A stretch of DNA of 64,000 nt, from NCBI RefSeq assembly GCF_040581485.1, contig NC_090130.1, positions 30,295,418 to 30,359,417 on the forward strand. The letters are read 5' to 3'. The notes beneath the pieces are model-generated. The model was not told where the DNA came from, did not search any database, and worked only from the letters and a program-made list of their open reading frames with translations. The DNA is from Linepithema humile (lineage: Eukaryota; Arthropoda; Insecta; Hymenoptera; Formicidae). Shown one piece after another: positions 1 through 11,699 of this stretch (positions within the stretch are counted from its first letter, which is position 1; every line of letters starts with the position of its first letter). A program made the translations under genes and the position numbers.

Positions 1-2594
1 TGCTCTTTCGTAGCACTCACTCGTGAAAATACGACAATCGCATATATTTTTGTACGGCATTCCCGACATTGATTTCTGCGCATTACTGACCCGTACTTTG
101 TCACGTCATGACAAAGATGTAACTTGAAATAGCACGGTCGTACGGAAATACAATCTGTTCGATACTTCGAACAGGTAACAATAACAGAGGAAAATAAAAA
201 ATTAGTTACATTTTATGCGCTATTTATCGCAGCTATACTACATCGAAACTATTTTTGTACATTTTTTACAAATAAAAAGTAGTATGTGTTCGCATTTTGA
301 GACAATTACTGTCTCATATTATAATGTTTAAAGATAAATTAATGTACAAATTAAAATCAAAGATTTGCAAAATAAAATATTTATTTACCTAACCATTAAT
401 AACAACGGAGTTGATTAAACGCAAAATATTGATTGACAATTTGTATAGAATAATATTAGTATTTATCGTAATTGCGATACGGAATGTCCGGCCTGTTCGA
501 CAGTTGCCATGCGAATAAAGGCAAGATAATTGCGCGCTGACAATAACTCTCTAAACATTATAATACAAAATATACGCTCTGTTTATCTGAATACAAATTT
601 ATATTACTACTTTTTACTTGTGAAAAGCGCAGAAAACGAACTTAAGTAGTTTAGATGTAGCATAGCTGCGGCGGATGGCATTAAAAATTAATTGCGCAAT
701 TTTTTTTCCGTTATCAGTTCAGAGTGTCGAACGACCATGCTATTTCGAGTTATATCTTTGTATGATGTGACAAAGTACGAATCGGAAATACGCCAAAGAT
801 AATGTTAGGAATATCGTATAAAATATTGCGCAATCGTATTTTCACGAGTGTTAAAGAGCAGTCGATGGGTTGTGAGGAAAAAAATTGCATCAGGCATTGA
901 CGGAGCAACTTTTAAGTAATTTATCATTTGTTTATTGTATAAAAATATTTTTATATACGATGTAGTTATATATAGAATAAAAGCATCGAAAATGATACCA
1001 TCCTTGACCGTGACATCGATCGAGATCTAAGAAGCGATCGTTTGATCACGGCGTAAAACAAGCATTCTATTGTGGTACCGCAGAGTCAAACTGACGGCTT
1101 GTGTAATCCGATAGTACATGTGGATCTTATCAAAGATGTTGACGCTACACGGAGATGACGTTTACCATGAAATATCCAGGTGGCAATCTTGGCACCGTTT
1201 CTGACCAGGCGCATTTTCACACAGGAGACACTTCCCTTTAGTTAATTCCTTTTGAATTGCGTCCAAAGTGCTTTGATTCATAAATATCACCGTTAATTAG
1301 CCGGCGAGGTATTTCGACGAAATCTTATTATCGCTTTACGCGCAAAATTATTTCACTTACGTTTTATTTTTCCTCCCGCGCAAGATTTTCAACTTCTCTA
1401 ACTAACTAGTGCTGAACCCGTAGCAGTGAAGTGACATTTTTCTGATATCTTATCTGCCTGATTTTCTGCGACTGTCACGGCTTGCGATGACTTTCGCAAT
1501 TAGCAAGAGCAGTTTCCTGCTTCGGGGAAGTGCGGAAGATGAAAGAGATTAATTCACAATCTTGATGATTATTTTTTTTTTTTTTATTATTATGCTGTAG
1601 AAAACTGAGTTGACGCTTTCAGGAAGCCGATATCGCTCTGTTTATGTTTCTCGTGGCTGGAGTCAAAGATAAAATATACGATTTTTTTTACGGGACTATA
1701 TCCGAGAGCGCAAGTATCCGCGAGTGTATAAACAGGTTGTGATAAACTCCGCGTTACATCTACATTGGTGCGATTTCATATAACGAAGTTGTAACAGGGA
1801 GCTTATATCGGGCAACCTAGCACTTTTATGTCACCTTCGAGCAACAATTTAAACTTTACGAGGATGTTAGGCGTTGCTAGGACGAAACGACTATTTGGGC
1901 GTGATCCAAGGATTTTTATGGGAGGTTTCTCAATTTTACTATCGGCTATCCTTTGTCTTCCCATGCGTCTACCTGCAAGTGAAATATCGCCTAGAGCGCG
2001 TAATTTGTACATCAGCGTCTAAGTGACATCCAGTAAACGTCAATCCGGAATACTTATCGCGTCGTAGTCTCAGTCCACTTCGCGCGAATAGGTCACGGCA
2101 TTTTGTACGTGCTCCGGCATAAATTTCTCCGTTGGTTTGTACTCTTGCAATTCCCTGTGCAATATTTCCAAATTTTACCGGTCGCACCTCGATAATCCTT
2201 GACACGCATCAAAGTGCCATCGATGTTCGCGATGATCTCGAAGTGCCGTCGGAAACTTGAATTATCGAGTGGATGGAAGTTGCGCGGGTAGCGCTTCAGA
2301 CGCAATCGATATTTGACGAAACGTGCAGTTATGCTTTCAATGAATAATCTTGGACACTTATGTGTCATGCAAAGAATTTGTTTTAGCTAAGTGCTGCTAG
2401 ATGTATCGATTACGTTCGATCCATCGAATCCTTGTATTGGCGTATTATTTTACAAGCAAATTAAACTTTATGCAATGGATTGCTCGAGCATTTACCGCTC
2501 ATATATATACATTTATGATGAGAGCTCGACAGCCGTGTGTCAGACGGCTGGCGCTTCAGAGCCGAGTATCTGACTTGCTAATTTCCTGTTTCAG
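1..2594. other. Intron sequence upstream of the first visible channel exon
   Basis: This stretch is AT-rich and no plus-strand channel exon was found in it. The exon at 2595 needs an upstream exon that ends one base into a glycine codon and carries the first two thirds of the PAS domain. No ERG N-terminal cap or PAS core is readable here, so that exon and the true start codon probably lie before base 1. The only protein-like signal is on the minus strand between about 1969 and 2368 and is listed separately. Confidence 0.6.
1969..2368 (-). pseudogene. Possible decayed FLYWCH-like zinc-finger fragment
   Basis: Two overlapping minus-strand frames each hold part of something that resembles a FLYWCH-type finger. 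The frame ending at 2093 reads IDGTLMRVKDY and later GKIWKYCTGNC. The frame starting at 2205 continues with ARVQTNGEIYAG. Read across a frame change these follow the usual order of a FLYWCH finger: hydrophobic strand, aromatic-x-C, C-x-A-R, then a short turn. The closing His-x-His pair is not seen, and the two halves are out of frame with each other, so if the reading is right this is a broken copy. The family call rests on recall of the motif order only and may be chance. Confidence 0.25.
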
Positions 2595-2753
2595 GAACCA
2601 AGTTCCTCTGCAGCGAGGTGATAGCGCTAATAAGGAGCGAGGTGGACGACATTTGCTTGCAAATCATAAACTTCGAGGATCTGAGCTCGCAGCCGCCTCC
2701 GCAGCCCGCGATTCCGCCGCCGAGTCAGGCCAACAACAGGCTCGCGACACGCT
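2595..2753 (+). CDS. sei: ERG channel exon: last strands of the PAS (eag) domain and start of linker
   Basis: First visible exon of an ERG-type (KCNH) potassium channel. It begins after a TTTCAG acceptor with two bases that complete a glycine codon and ends at a GTATGT donor in phase 1. The product starts GTKFLCSEV and includes IINFEDL, which matches the final strands of the PAS domain in vertebrate ERG channels (FLCLVDV ... FILNFE). A proline-rich segment follows. In ERG channels the PAS domain packs on the C-terminal nucleotide-binding homology domain and slows deactivation (family knowledge). The rest of the PAS domain lies on an exon upstream of the window, so the gene is 5' partial here. 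The next in-phase exon is at 6382. Confidence 0.85.
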
Positions 2754-5700
2754 GTATGTTCCAATTTTATTCGTTCTACTTCGACTCTTTTCGATGCATG
2801 CGCGTGTCCGAATTTTCGCACGAAAATGTACCGCGTACGCACGAAAAATTCGCGGCTGCTCCGATGGAAGTATTTTCAGTCTGTATTACGAGAAACTTCC
2901 GCACACAAGATTATTGTCATATATGAACATCAAAATTCCAGAGAAAATGATGAAATTTGACGAAATTTACGACTTAAGTAATTATCGGTGATATTTTCAG
3001 CATGTACCTTCAATTTCGAGTTTATCTTTATTGTGCAATTAGATTAAGCGATATTCGCGGCCTAACATTTACACACGATATCCTGCCAAGACATTTCGTG
3101 CCTCCCACACATATAACTGCCTGCAGCTTTTAAACGTGGCTATCATTATTTCTTGCTGCATTGTCCGTTATAAGATATCGTCGCGCTGACATTCGGGGCC
3201 GTTTCGTTTACAAGTGGAACGTGGTATGGCACTCGTAGGTTACTCCTCATTTGTGACGATCATTATTACGATCATAGATCGAGGTCAGATGTATCCGCAT
3301 AATAAGCCGCGTTACAATCTTGCGGAAATTCGGACGCGAGTTCTTTCGTATGCGCAATTATGTACGTCGCGTATACGCTGCATTGTCATTGCCGCATATA
3401 TCTCTTGTTGCAAGTTTGCGCCTTTTCAGACGCAAACTATTAATTGTCTCTGCCCATTATTTTTGTCGGTGTTCATGCGCGTGTAATATCTCGCGGCCAA
3501 CCCCGTAATTAGACTTTGCTTTTATAATCATTTACTGATGTTTAATATGCAAAAGAATTTGCGCCTCTGACACCGTTCTATCGCATAATGTCAGCGTCAA
3601 ATCTTTTTCGCGATTAAGAAAATAGAATTGCGACGATATACTAATTTGTTTAGTAAAAAATGCGATTCTAAATCATTTTATCGACAAAATATTATTGCAT
3701 TTATTTTTAATAGAGAATTTTAGAAAATCTATTCCGCAATTATTTTTTTAGTTTTTGCATTTTGTTGGCGCGTTACGCCAGCGCGTTTCGCTATTGAGCT
3801 TTTTGCCATTTTTCGGAACCAATTTAGAAAACGTACGTATGTGCATATGTGCGTACGGAGAACGGGACACGTGGTCGTGTTTTATATCTGGAGTGCTCGC
3901 GAAACTATTTTTAGAATGACGCTGCAGAGTGCTGGACGTGTGTGGCGCGCCTAACGGTTAACCCTGACCCGGTAATAAATGTTATGCCCTCGAATAGGTG
4001 GCTATAGGCACCTTACCTCCTGGTTGATAATCCGCCCCCTAAGCAGCTGATGGTTAGAGGCTTGTAACAGAAATCGATCGAGCGTAGCGGAAAGTCGCGC
4101 AGCGTTAAGAGCGTGCTCGAGGAAATACCTTTTTCACAGACATCACGCATAGAAAAATCAATGGACGCGTTAATTTTCTCTCATTACTCTTATTCGACTT
4201 TAAGCACGCATTTTTTTTTAAGAAAAACTTGATTCTTTTAAACATCGCGAAAATTTACATATAATTTGGAAAATTAGAAATTATAACTTTTTATTTTTTT
4301 TTTCAAGAAATTAACATGTCAAAATTTTAGCATTTTTAATTATTGTATTTGATCAATAATCACTAATTACTTGTCGATACCGTTTAATTAATTATGGGGG
4401 CGGTTTGACTAATATGCGATTGCGTACGATCGCGTAATAATACATTCAATGCTACTTTAATCTGCTCGAGATACCAATAACTGAATGCGCAGAAATTTTG
4501 AAAAGCCGATATAATCCCTAATCGATAGTTTGTACAAAGTTTGAAATTGTTCCTTGAAGAGTCCAGGCTATTCAGCTTTAGCCTCATCAAGATGCAATCA
4601 ATAACGGATATTTGATGGTGTAATCCATCATCTAAATAAATCGATCCCATCGCGATTATCGCAATTGATTGATAATTGTTAAATAATTATATTACAAAAC
4701 TCTGTTATAATATCTTATCGACGCTGCATTTCGATTGCTCCTTCAGGATTCAATCTCACATCTGTAATTATCTATTTTTAAAGCTCTCTTTATTTTAGAT
4801 TATTTGACTCAATATTCAATTTGCGGTTTCGTCTTTGTCTCCATTCATTTTCTTCTTATTATTGAGTCAATATAACATCGACTTGGATCGGGTCGACATC
4901 ACATAGAAAAACAATTCGAAAACGATCCAATCAATTCGCCTTCTAATAGCAAATTATTACAGTAGACATCGAGAAACCGCGGAGAGCGATTTTTCCCGTT
5001 TAATAACAATCTACATCGGTATATATTCGAGAAGATTGCGGCCGTTGTATTCACTCGTCGACACTTTTACTCAGTTTCTCTTTATCCGCTTTTTTTTTTC
5101 TTTAGCTACGCCGACGATGAGCGATTGTGGCTGTAATTTCGTCCAGCTATGCTCGCATTCGAGTGCGAATATTTTTAATTGAAATTTCTTTGTCGCGTTT
5201 TACCGTGACGTTTTCAGTGTCCATATCTGCATACCGAAATTAAACGTAACGAGCAAATATCGCGTATTTTCGCTGATAATCGCATTTTTTTAATACGCTT
5301 TGGTGCACGCGCGTTAGACGCGTATCATTTTTCGATTAAAGATAATAGATTTTAACGATACGGTATTCGGCCAGAGAATTGAATATGTTAATTTAGATTT
5401 GAAGAACTTCGAGTCTGTGCGAGGAGACAAGCCATGTCTTCTATCGTGAGTCTTTCTTCGTTGACGCAATCGTGCGCGCGTGTTCAAACGTGCCGTTTTT
5501 CGCGTGGAGGTCGACGAATTTTGGCGGCGCCGATGAACGAAGGTTCAAAGACAGGCATAATAATTTTAGTGAAAGTTCAACGGCCACGGCTGGCGCGAAA
5601 TCAAGCAACGTAAAGCAGAAACGGAGATTGCACATTTCTGTCATCTGTGTGCCAGACGTGGCAAACCGCGCGTCAGAAGACGAATTAAAAGTGCGACGTT

Positions 5701-6381
5701 GACTGACTTATCTTTGTGAAGAATTCTTACTGAGCGACATGGTAAATGGATTTTCCAGTACCCAACGTGACAAGTTCGATGGGCCGAGTGCGACAATGCG
5801 GAGTTGGCGAAGTTAAATCAATCGTTAACTTCCGACGGCGCGCGTGTCTCGAATCATTCGTGCTTCGACAGAGACATTAAGCAGCAATTATCGCCCGTGC
5901 TAAATAAAATATGTAGCTAAATTGTTAATATAAAAAAAAGTTGTAATGCATTTGGAATTTTATTTTCTAGAAAAAAGTAGCGATTATTGAATAAACAAAG
6001 GTATTAGCGTGTATTGAATAAAAAAATTTTTTTTTAAATCAACTAATGTCGCAATGGATACAGCAGCTTTAATGCAAGTTTAATCGGATTGTCTAATTGG
6101 GCTTAACCACATGCGCATGTCGCTCCGCGAGACTGGTCGTGTCAGGTGCAACGTTTGCGTTCCACACGTCCCGCATGTTTATCCTGCACGTTTTGTGTAC
6201 ATTAGCCGAGCGTCGGGGATGTAGATAATAAAAACGACGGTGCATATCGACCATCGTAGATGGTGTAATTGCCATTTCTTGCGACGGCAATTTATGCAAA
6301 GCTCCGCGCGCTTCACTTACCGTCGCTCTAACACCGACTACTAACAGTACTAATGAGACTCAATGACGTTGACTCGAGCAG
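2754..6381. other. Intron
   Basis: A 3.6 kb phase-1 intron between the PAS-end exon and the next linker exon, running from GTATGT to CAG. It contains short open frames on both strands (for example around 5472-5702) but none shows a recognisable domain or splice-phase support. Confidence 0.7.
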
Positions 6382-6532
6382 TCGACAGGGCAAGGGCGTC
6401 CTTCCGGGCTGGCCTATCGAGAACCGGTGTCGTTGGTCCGCCGAGGGTCCGGAACCGACCACGCACGGCGGCTAATTTGCCTCATCGACTTGCTGACGGG
6501 ACCATCCTCGACGAGGACGCCTCTGAGAACTG
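6382..6532 (+). CDS. sei: ERG channel exon: Arg-rich post-PAS linker
   Basis: This exon is too short and too embedded in other frames to appear as a simple open frame; it is placed by phase. The acceptor CAG at 6379-6381 leaves TC, which joins the T left by the 2753 donor to give Phe. The product begins FDRARASFRAGLSR, in the position where vertebrate ERG has its RAKTFRLKLP-type basic segment just after the PAS domain. It ends LDEDASEN plus two bases of a Cys codon at a strong GTGAGT donor (phase 2), which matches the single base supplied by the exon at 18116. A second CAG at 6386-6388 would shift the frame. Read-through into the intron hits TGA within one codon. Confidence 0.8.
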
Positions 6533-9500
6533 GTGAGTCACTTTTGTCAAATTTTATTAATGCCTCGAAAGTGCGAACCTTGTTGCGTTTCATCTGATTT
6601 AATTTTAATTTAATGAGGTAAAATTTTCTTTCGAGCTTTTTAGTACGCTTAAATTTCTAGTAATTTTAATTATTTTATTCATTAAAATAAGGCTTTAATT
6701 TTTTTATTATGCACTGAAATTATAGAAAGATAAAAAATAATATTTTATAAAAATTTAATTCACAACATTAATAGTTTTTCTACTTTTCGTTCTATGTCTA
6801 ATTTATCGGTTAATTAATATAGTGAATCTTATTTCAAATAAGATACATTTACACATTTTGAAGATTATGTTTACCAAAGTACTTAAATAAAAATGATAAT
6901 TGAGATGCGCGATTACGCCTGAAATTTCTCGGCCAGTGCTACTGCCTATTAGCGTGTTCAAGAGGGAGAGTTACTCGCCGTGTTATAGAATATACCGTTA
7001 GGAAGTACACGATCTGATTAAGTAGCACTGCACGGCAATCAGAGTAACGAAGCGGAGCTCTCTCGCCTTGCTAACGATATTGCAGTGTATCTCGATGCGT
7101 CAGTGGTATCGCGACGATGAGTCGGGCAATCAGCGGGCCAACGGATGGCCTTTTTGGTAGCTCGTTACTCGATCGATTACCGTGCAAAGTAGACGCGGAA
7201 GGCATTAACAGTGCTAGAACAGCAACTAACCTACATTCCCGCTGCCAATTACTTTAAAACTTTAGTCATAGTTGCTGAGCTGTAACAAGATTGAGACGTC
7301 AAGCGCTGGTCCTTTCAGCTTCCTTGGCGATCTGTTCTTTTATATTCTCATCGTCGCATCCTTAAATGAAAATTCAATTACCACACTAACTTGTATACAG
7401 GATGTGTACTAAGACGCCCCCCGTATTTTTTTTTTACATAAGAGCTTTAAACTGTTTAAAGTCGATTTATTTTGACTGAAAAGAAAGTCGACCCGGACGT
7501 TATGCGTACCAGACTCCACGGGGGGTATTATTCCAAATTCCGAGTAACATTTTCGCGATCGACTTTTGATTACGACTGGACTTTGTCGAAACGGGCTTGA
7601 ATAAACAGTCACGTCTAGCGCGAAAACGTCAGACTGACGGAAAGATCGACAAACAACCATCGAGCTGTCCGTCGCGACGGCTGCACTGAGCTTCCTGTTC
7701 GATGTGATTCATTGATGTTACAAATTCGGAGAAATGTTCTTCCATTTCTTATTTATTATACTTTCACCGCGTTCAGTTCAGCATCCTCTCGCACCAAAGA
7801 CGCAACCGTTGACGTTTGCATTAATAAACCGTAATAACGATGACGTAAACGTTGTACTGTAAACCGTTGTTCGAGATCCCGAAGAACGATTTTGAGAGAT
7901 CTTTACGAGTCTATTCCAATTCTGTTGAAATATGCCGGAAATAACAACTAAATTGCTGAAACAACACGTAAGAAAAATTCACAAATAGTACTTCATGGGA
8001 TTACATCTATTTTCGCGAATACGGAACTCCGAGAACATCTTTTATAGATTGCGATAAATTTAAGTGATCAACATTTACTACGTTAAAAAGCACTTTCAAA
8101 TCCATTTTTATATTGAATTATAATATATATGAAAAATACAATGATAATATTAATAACAAATAATAATATTTTAAGAATTCACCGCACTGCGAAATTTGTG
8201 AACGATGACTAGTTGAATTTCTGTTTGCTGGAGGAACTGCGCTTAAAGTCCTTTATTGAATTTTTAATTTCTCATATTCGGCGAAACATAGATGATATTG
8301 CGTTTCTCAACCATCCTGCTTTATGATGGTCTTGTTGCGAAAAAGGGACAGACATTCTATACGTCTGGAAAAATATCTCATAGCGGAAGATCGATATTGA
8401 TATCGCGATATCTGCGCCGGATGGCGTTTCCCGATTTCGCATTTGCCCGATCACGCAGTGCAGTATCTCGCAGTCTGCGCATTCGAAATCCGTGCGATCG
8501 CGAGCAACACGCTTGAGTAAACAACCGGGTGTTCCGGAAACGACGACCGACTCGTTGGAACGATCCGTAAACAGCGATCGCTCTCATCAACATCGGAGAT
8601 CGATTGCACTCGTTTCGAATCGTGTTTCGCTACTCGAAGTTACGAGCCGGATAAAGAAATTTCCATCGATCGTCCTCCGCACCGATTTACGAGCGTCGAG
8701 ACGCTCGTTAAAAACGACATTCGGAGAACAAATCCACCTTCGTGGGCCTCTTTTATTCTCAAAGCATGACGCAGCACTTCCCCAAGCTTATTTCCGTGCT
8801 CTGGGAGCGGCCAATCGATCGATATTCCTTGCCGGGAACAACTTTGGCCATGGCAATTGTATCGTATAATTTCAAACGATTGGAAAATCATAGGAATCCC
8901 AACGGTGCTATTTTCTAAAATTGCTTTTAATACACGGCGCGTTCCTCCACACTCATTATCTCTTTCACTGCGTTTAATAATACTTATATTTCTCTAATTA
9001 AAAGCCTTAGCAACATTTTAACTTTTCTAGTGTTATACGCTAAAAAATGAATTTAAAGGATGAAAGGAAAACCATCAATGCGTTAATGATTTATCATTCT
9101 TTTATTTGCTTGCCTGAATGAAATCGCTTTTAATATTTAGTATGTACTTTATTATTATCTACTTTTGAATCTCGTAAAATGTATGAGACGAGTCTGAGTA
9201 TCGACAGATATTAATTACGCGATACACACATCACGATATATGCTGGGCCGATAGGATCTCGGAATTTAATTTTACCCTCCATTTGTCTTTTGGTGATAAC
9301 CGCAAAGTTTTCCGGACCTAGAAACGCTGAAATGCCGGACCTAGTCCGCTAAAAGTTTCGTATGTTCGTAGTACCGCAGTGTACCGTAGTAAAAAGACAG
9401 AAAAATATGTTTTCGCCAGAGGACTTTCAATAAAAGACACCTGAGCCGTTCCTCAAAGCCCGTCACGCTCAGAGACAAATGTAATTCGTACTGCGAAATA

Positions 9501-10196
9501 TAACTATTGGCGAAAAAAAAATATCGTAAACAATCGAAACTGCATTTTGCTACGAACAAGTAAAGTAGGTTTGCCTGGTTGATTCTCTTCACGGCTTTGA
9601 TGAATAATACAAGTAACCAAGGCACGATTCGGTGGAGAAATCGAATTTACTCCAAGCTCACAGCGGTTTCCATGAATTTTAATGAGCGACATTAAGAACA
9701 TCCAGTGTGATCTATCTGGAATATATTAGCGTCATCTCGTACAAGCGATATGCTTATATAGATGCGAATTATTACAGAAATACATTTTTCCGAGATATAG
9801 ATTGTTTTTGACTTCGCTGATGCAGGTGGATTTTTTTATTTAACAATTCAGGAAATGGCTGTCTGTCAAAATTGGTTACAATATTTATAAATCAGCGCGC
9901 GTTATTTCCCCGCGGTTTACGTTATAATCTGAGATTTCATTGGCCTTGAAGCTTTTCACCTTCGATTGTTACGGGAATACATATGTTTAAAGACAAGGGG
10001 ATAGAAACTATCGAGGTTGGCAGCGGTTTGCTTCAGGGTTGCAAGCTCGTGCACGGCACGCAACGCGACTTAGACGGACGGCATAAACCACGTCGAGGAC
10101 CGGGAAGCACGAAAAACGACGGAGAATAATACGATCGCGCCTACGACCTTGGGGCGGACAGAAACTAACGGAGAGACAGGGTCGCGCCGGGCGCAA

Positions 10197-10219
10197 GGTG
10201 CAGGGTGCAGGGTGCAGGG
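10197..10219. repeat. Short tandem repeat, GGTGCAG unit, three copies
   Basis: Three head-to-tail copies of a 7-bp unit in a GC-rich patch of the intron. No function is apparent. Confidence 0.7.
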
Positions 10220-11673
10220 CGGCTCCTTGCTCAAGGTGAACCTGCCACGTCGTCGCGAACGAGCGTTGCACGCGACGACGTGTTGCAATCGGAAAGCCAA
10301 AGCCGTTAATCGAGCCGTGGACACAATGCGTGACGAAGATGGATGCCGTCGAAAATGCAAGCTCGCCGAACTTGTACAACCGCACGATGTCGAACCTCGC
10401 CAGGCACAACAAACTCAAAATAAACTAGTTGCAATATCGCGCAATTTCTTATCGTGCAGTTAGCAATGCATGCTCGTAACGTTTACTGCAGTATGACAAG
10501 ATATAAATTAATGATCGCGTAATTTCTATCTGTACAATGCGGTATGCTTATTTTAATTTTATGATATTTATTGCAATACTGCGGGACAGTAAATTAAAAC
10601 CGCGTAATTCTTTGCGACAGTATGCATTTTACTTAAGTTTTATATATTTCTTCCAATATTACAAAATTGGAAAAAATACATTAAACCAATTTTCCGTTGG
10701 TGCAACGTGATGGTAAATACTTCTTCTTCGCACCATTTATCGTATAATACGTATTCGAATCCAATTAATTTGCAAGTACAGAGTCAAACGTCAAATGCAA
10801 ATTAAAACGGGTGCCTTGCAAATTACACGGCATCGTAAATACTTCAAAATACGGTTTGTCTTACTTCTTAATCTCATGAATCATGAATTAACTTTCCATT
10901 ACATAAAACTGGTCGCGCTAAGGAAATAGTCAAATAAATTTTACGATTGTTTTTACGTATCGCCAAAGCAAATGGCCTTTTTATACCACTAATGCAGGTG
11001 GAAGAACAAAAATTTTAAATTTCTTGAAGCAGAAATCAATTCAAGAGTACTAATGTATTCGCGCGACATGCTTTCATATTCAAGCGGTTTGAGGTGCACC
11101 GTATTGAATGCAAGAAATCTCGCGGCAGTGTGAAACGGCGTGAAAAATGGGAACCAAATGGTGCTTGTTGTGGTAAAAGTTAGGACCCTCTCCGGAAACT
11201 TCGCGAGAGTCGAGGACGCGTATCTTGTCGGCGGTGGAACTTTGTTTCTCGCGTTATAATGGCGGCGTCTCATTGCTGAATAATCCGAAAGCTCCATTAA
11301 AACGACGGTGACAAAGAGGAATATCTCCTCGCTCTCGCTGTGCTTTTCAAGGCACGTCACGCCAGCACGCAACGTCGTGGCGTGAAGTTTGAGGAATCAC
11401 ATCTGCAATCGCTGCAAGGCTACGCAGAAAAGAGTGAAAACGAGTTTCTGCTTTTTGCGCCCGGGCGCAGCTTTATATGTATACCGTGTGTGTCGTTTTT
11501 TTTTTTTATTTACGATAGACGATAGATGATTTTTATCGTATTCTGCAGGTGGATTAATTTAAATTACTACAAAGGATACAAAGTGCAGCCAGAACCGATT
11601 TAAAAAGATTACATTGGGTTTTTCTTGGGATTTTTTTATTAAATATTGGGTATTTTTTTATTAAATATTTTAT

Positions 11674-11699
11674 CACACACACACACACACACACACACA
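11674..11699. repeat. AC dinucleotide microsatellite
   Basis: A pure CA/AC run of about 26 bases in intron sequence. It is likely polymorphic in length. Confidence 0.95.

Noticed and set aside
2754..2926. Continuation of the PAS-end exon past 2753
   Set aside because: The frame stays open, but a consensus GTATGT donor at 2754 and perfect phase with the exon at 6382 indicate an exon end; the extension loses similarity to ERG.
7390..7660. Possible transposon edge (ATACAGGATGTGT) near 7395
   Set aside because: The start resembles a mariner-type end, but no matching inverted end or target duplication was found nearby.
8492..8869. 125-residue plus-strand open frame in the long intron
   Set aside because: Arg/Ser-rich, no recognisable domain, overlapped by open frames on the other strand in a GC-rich patch.
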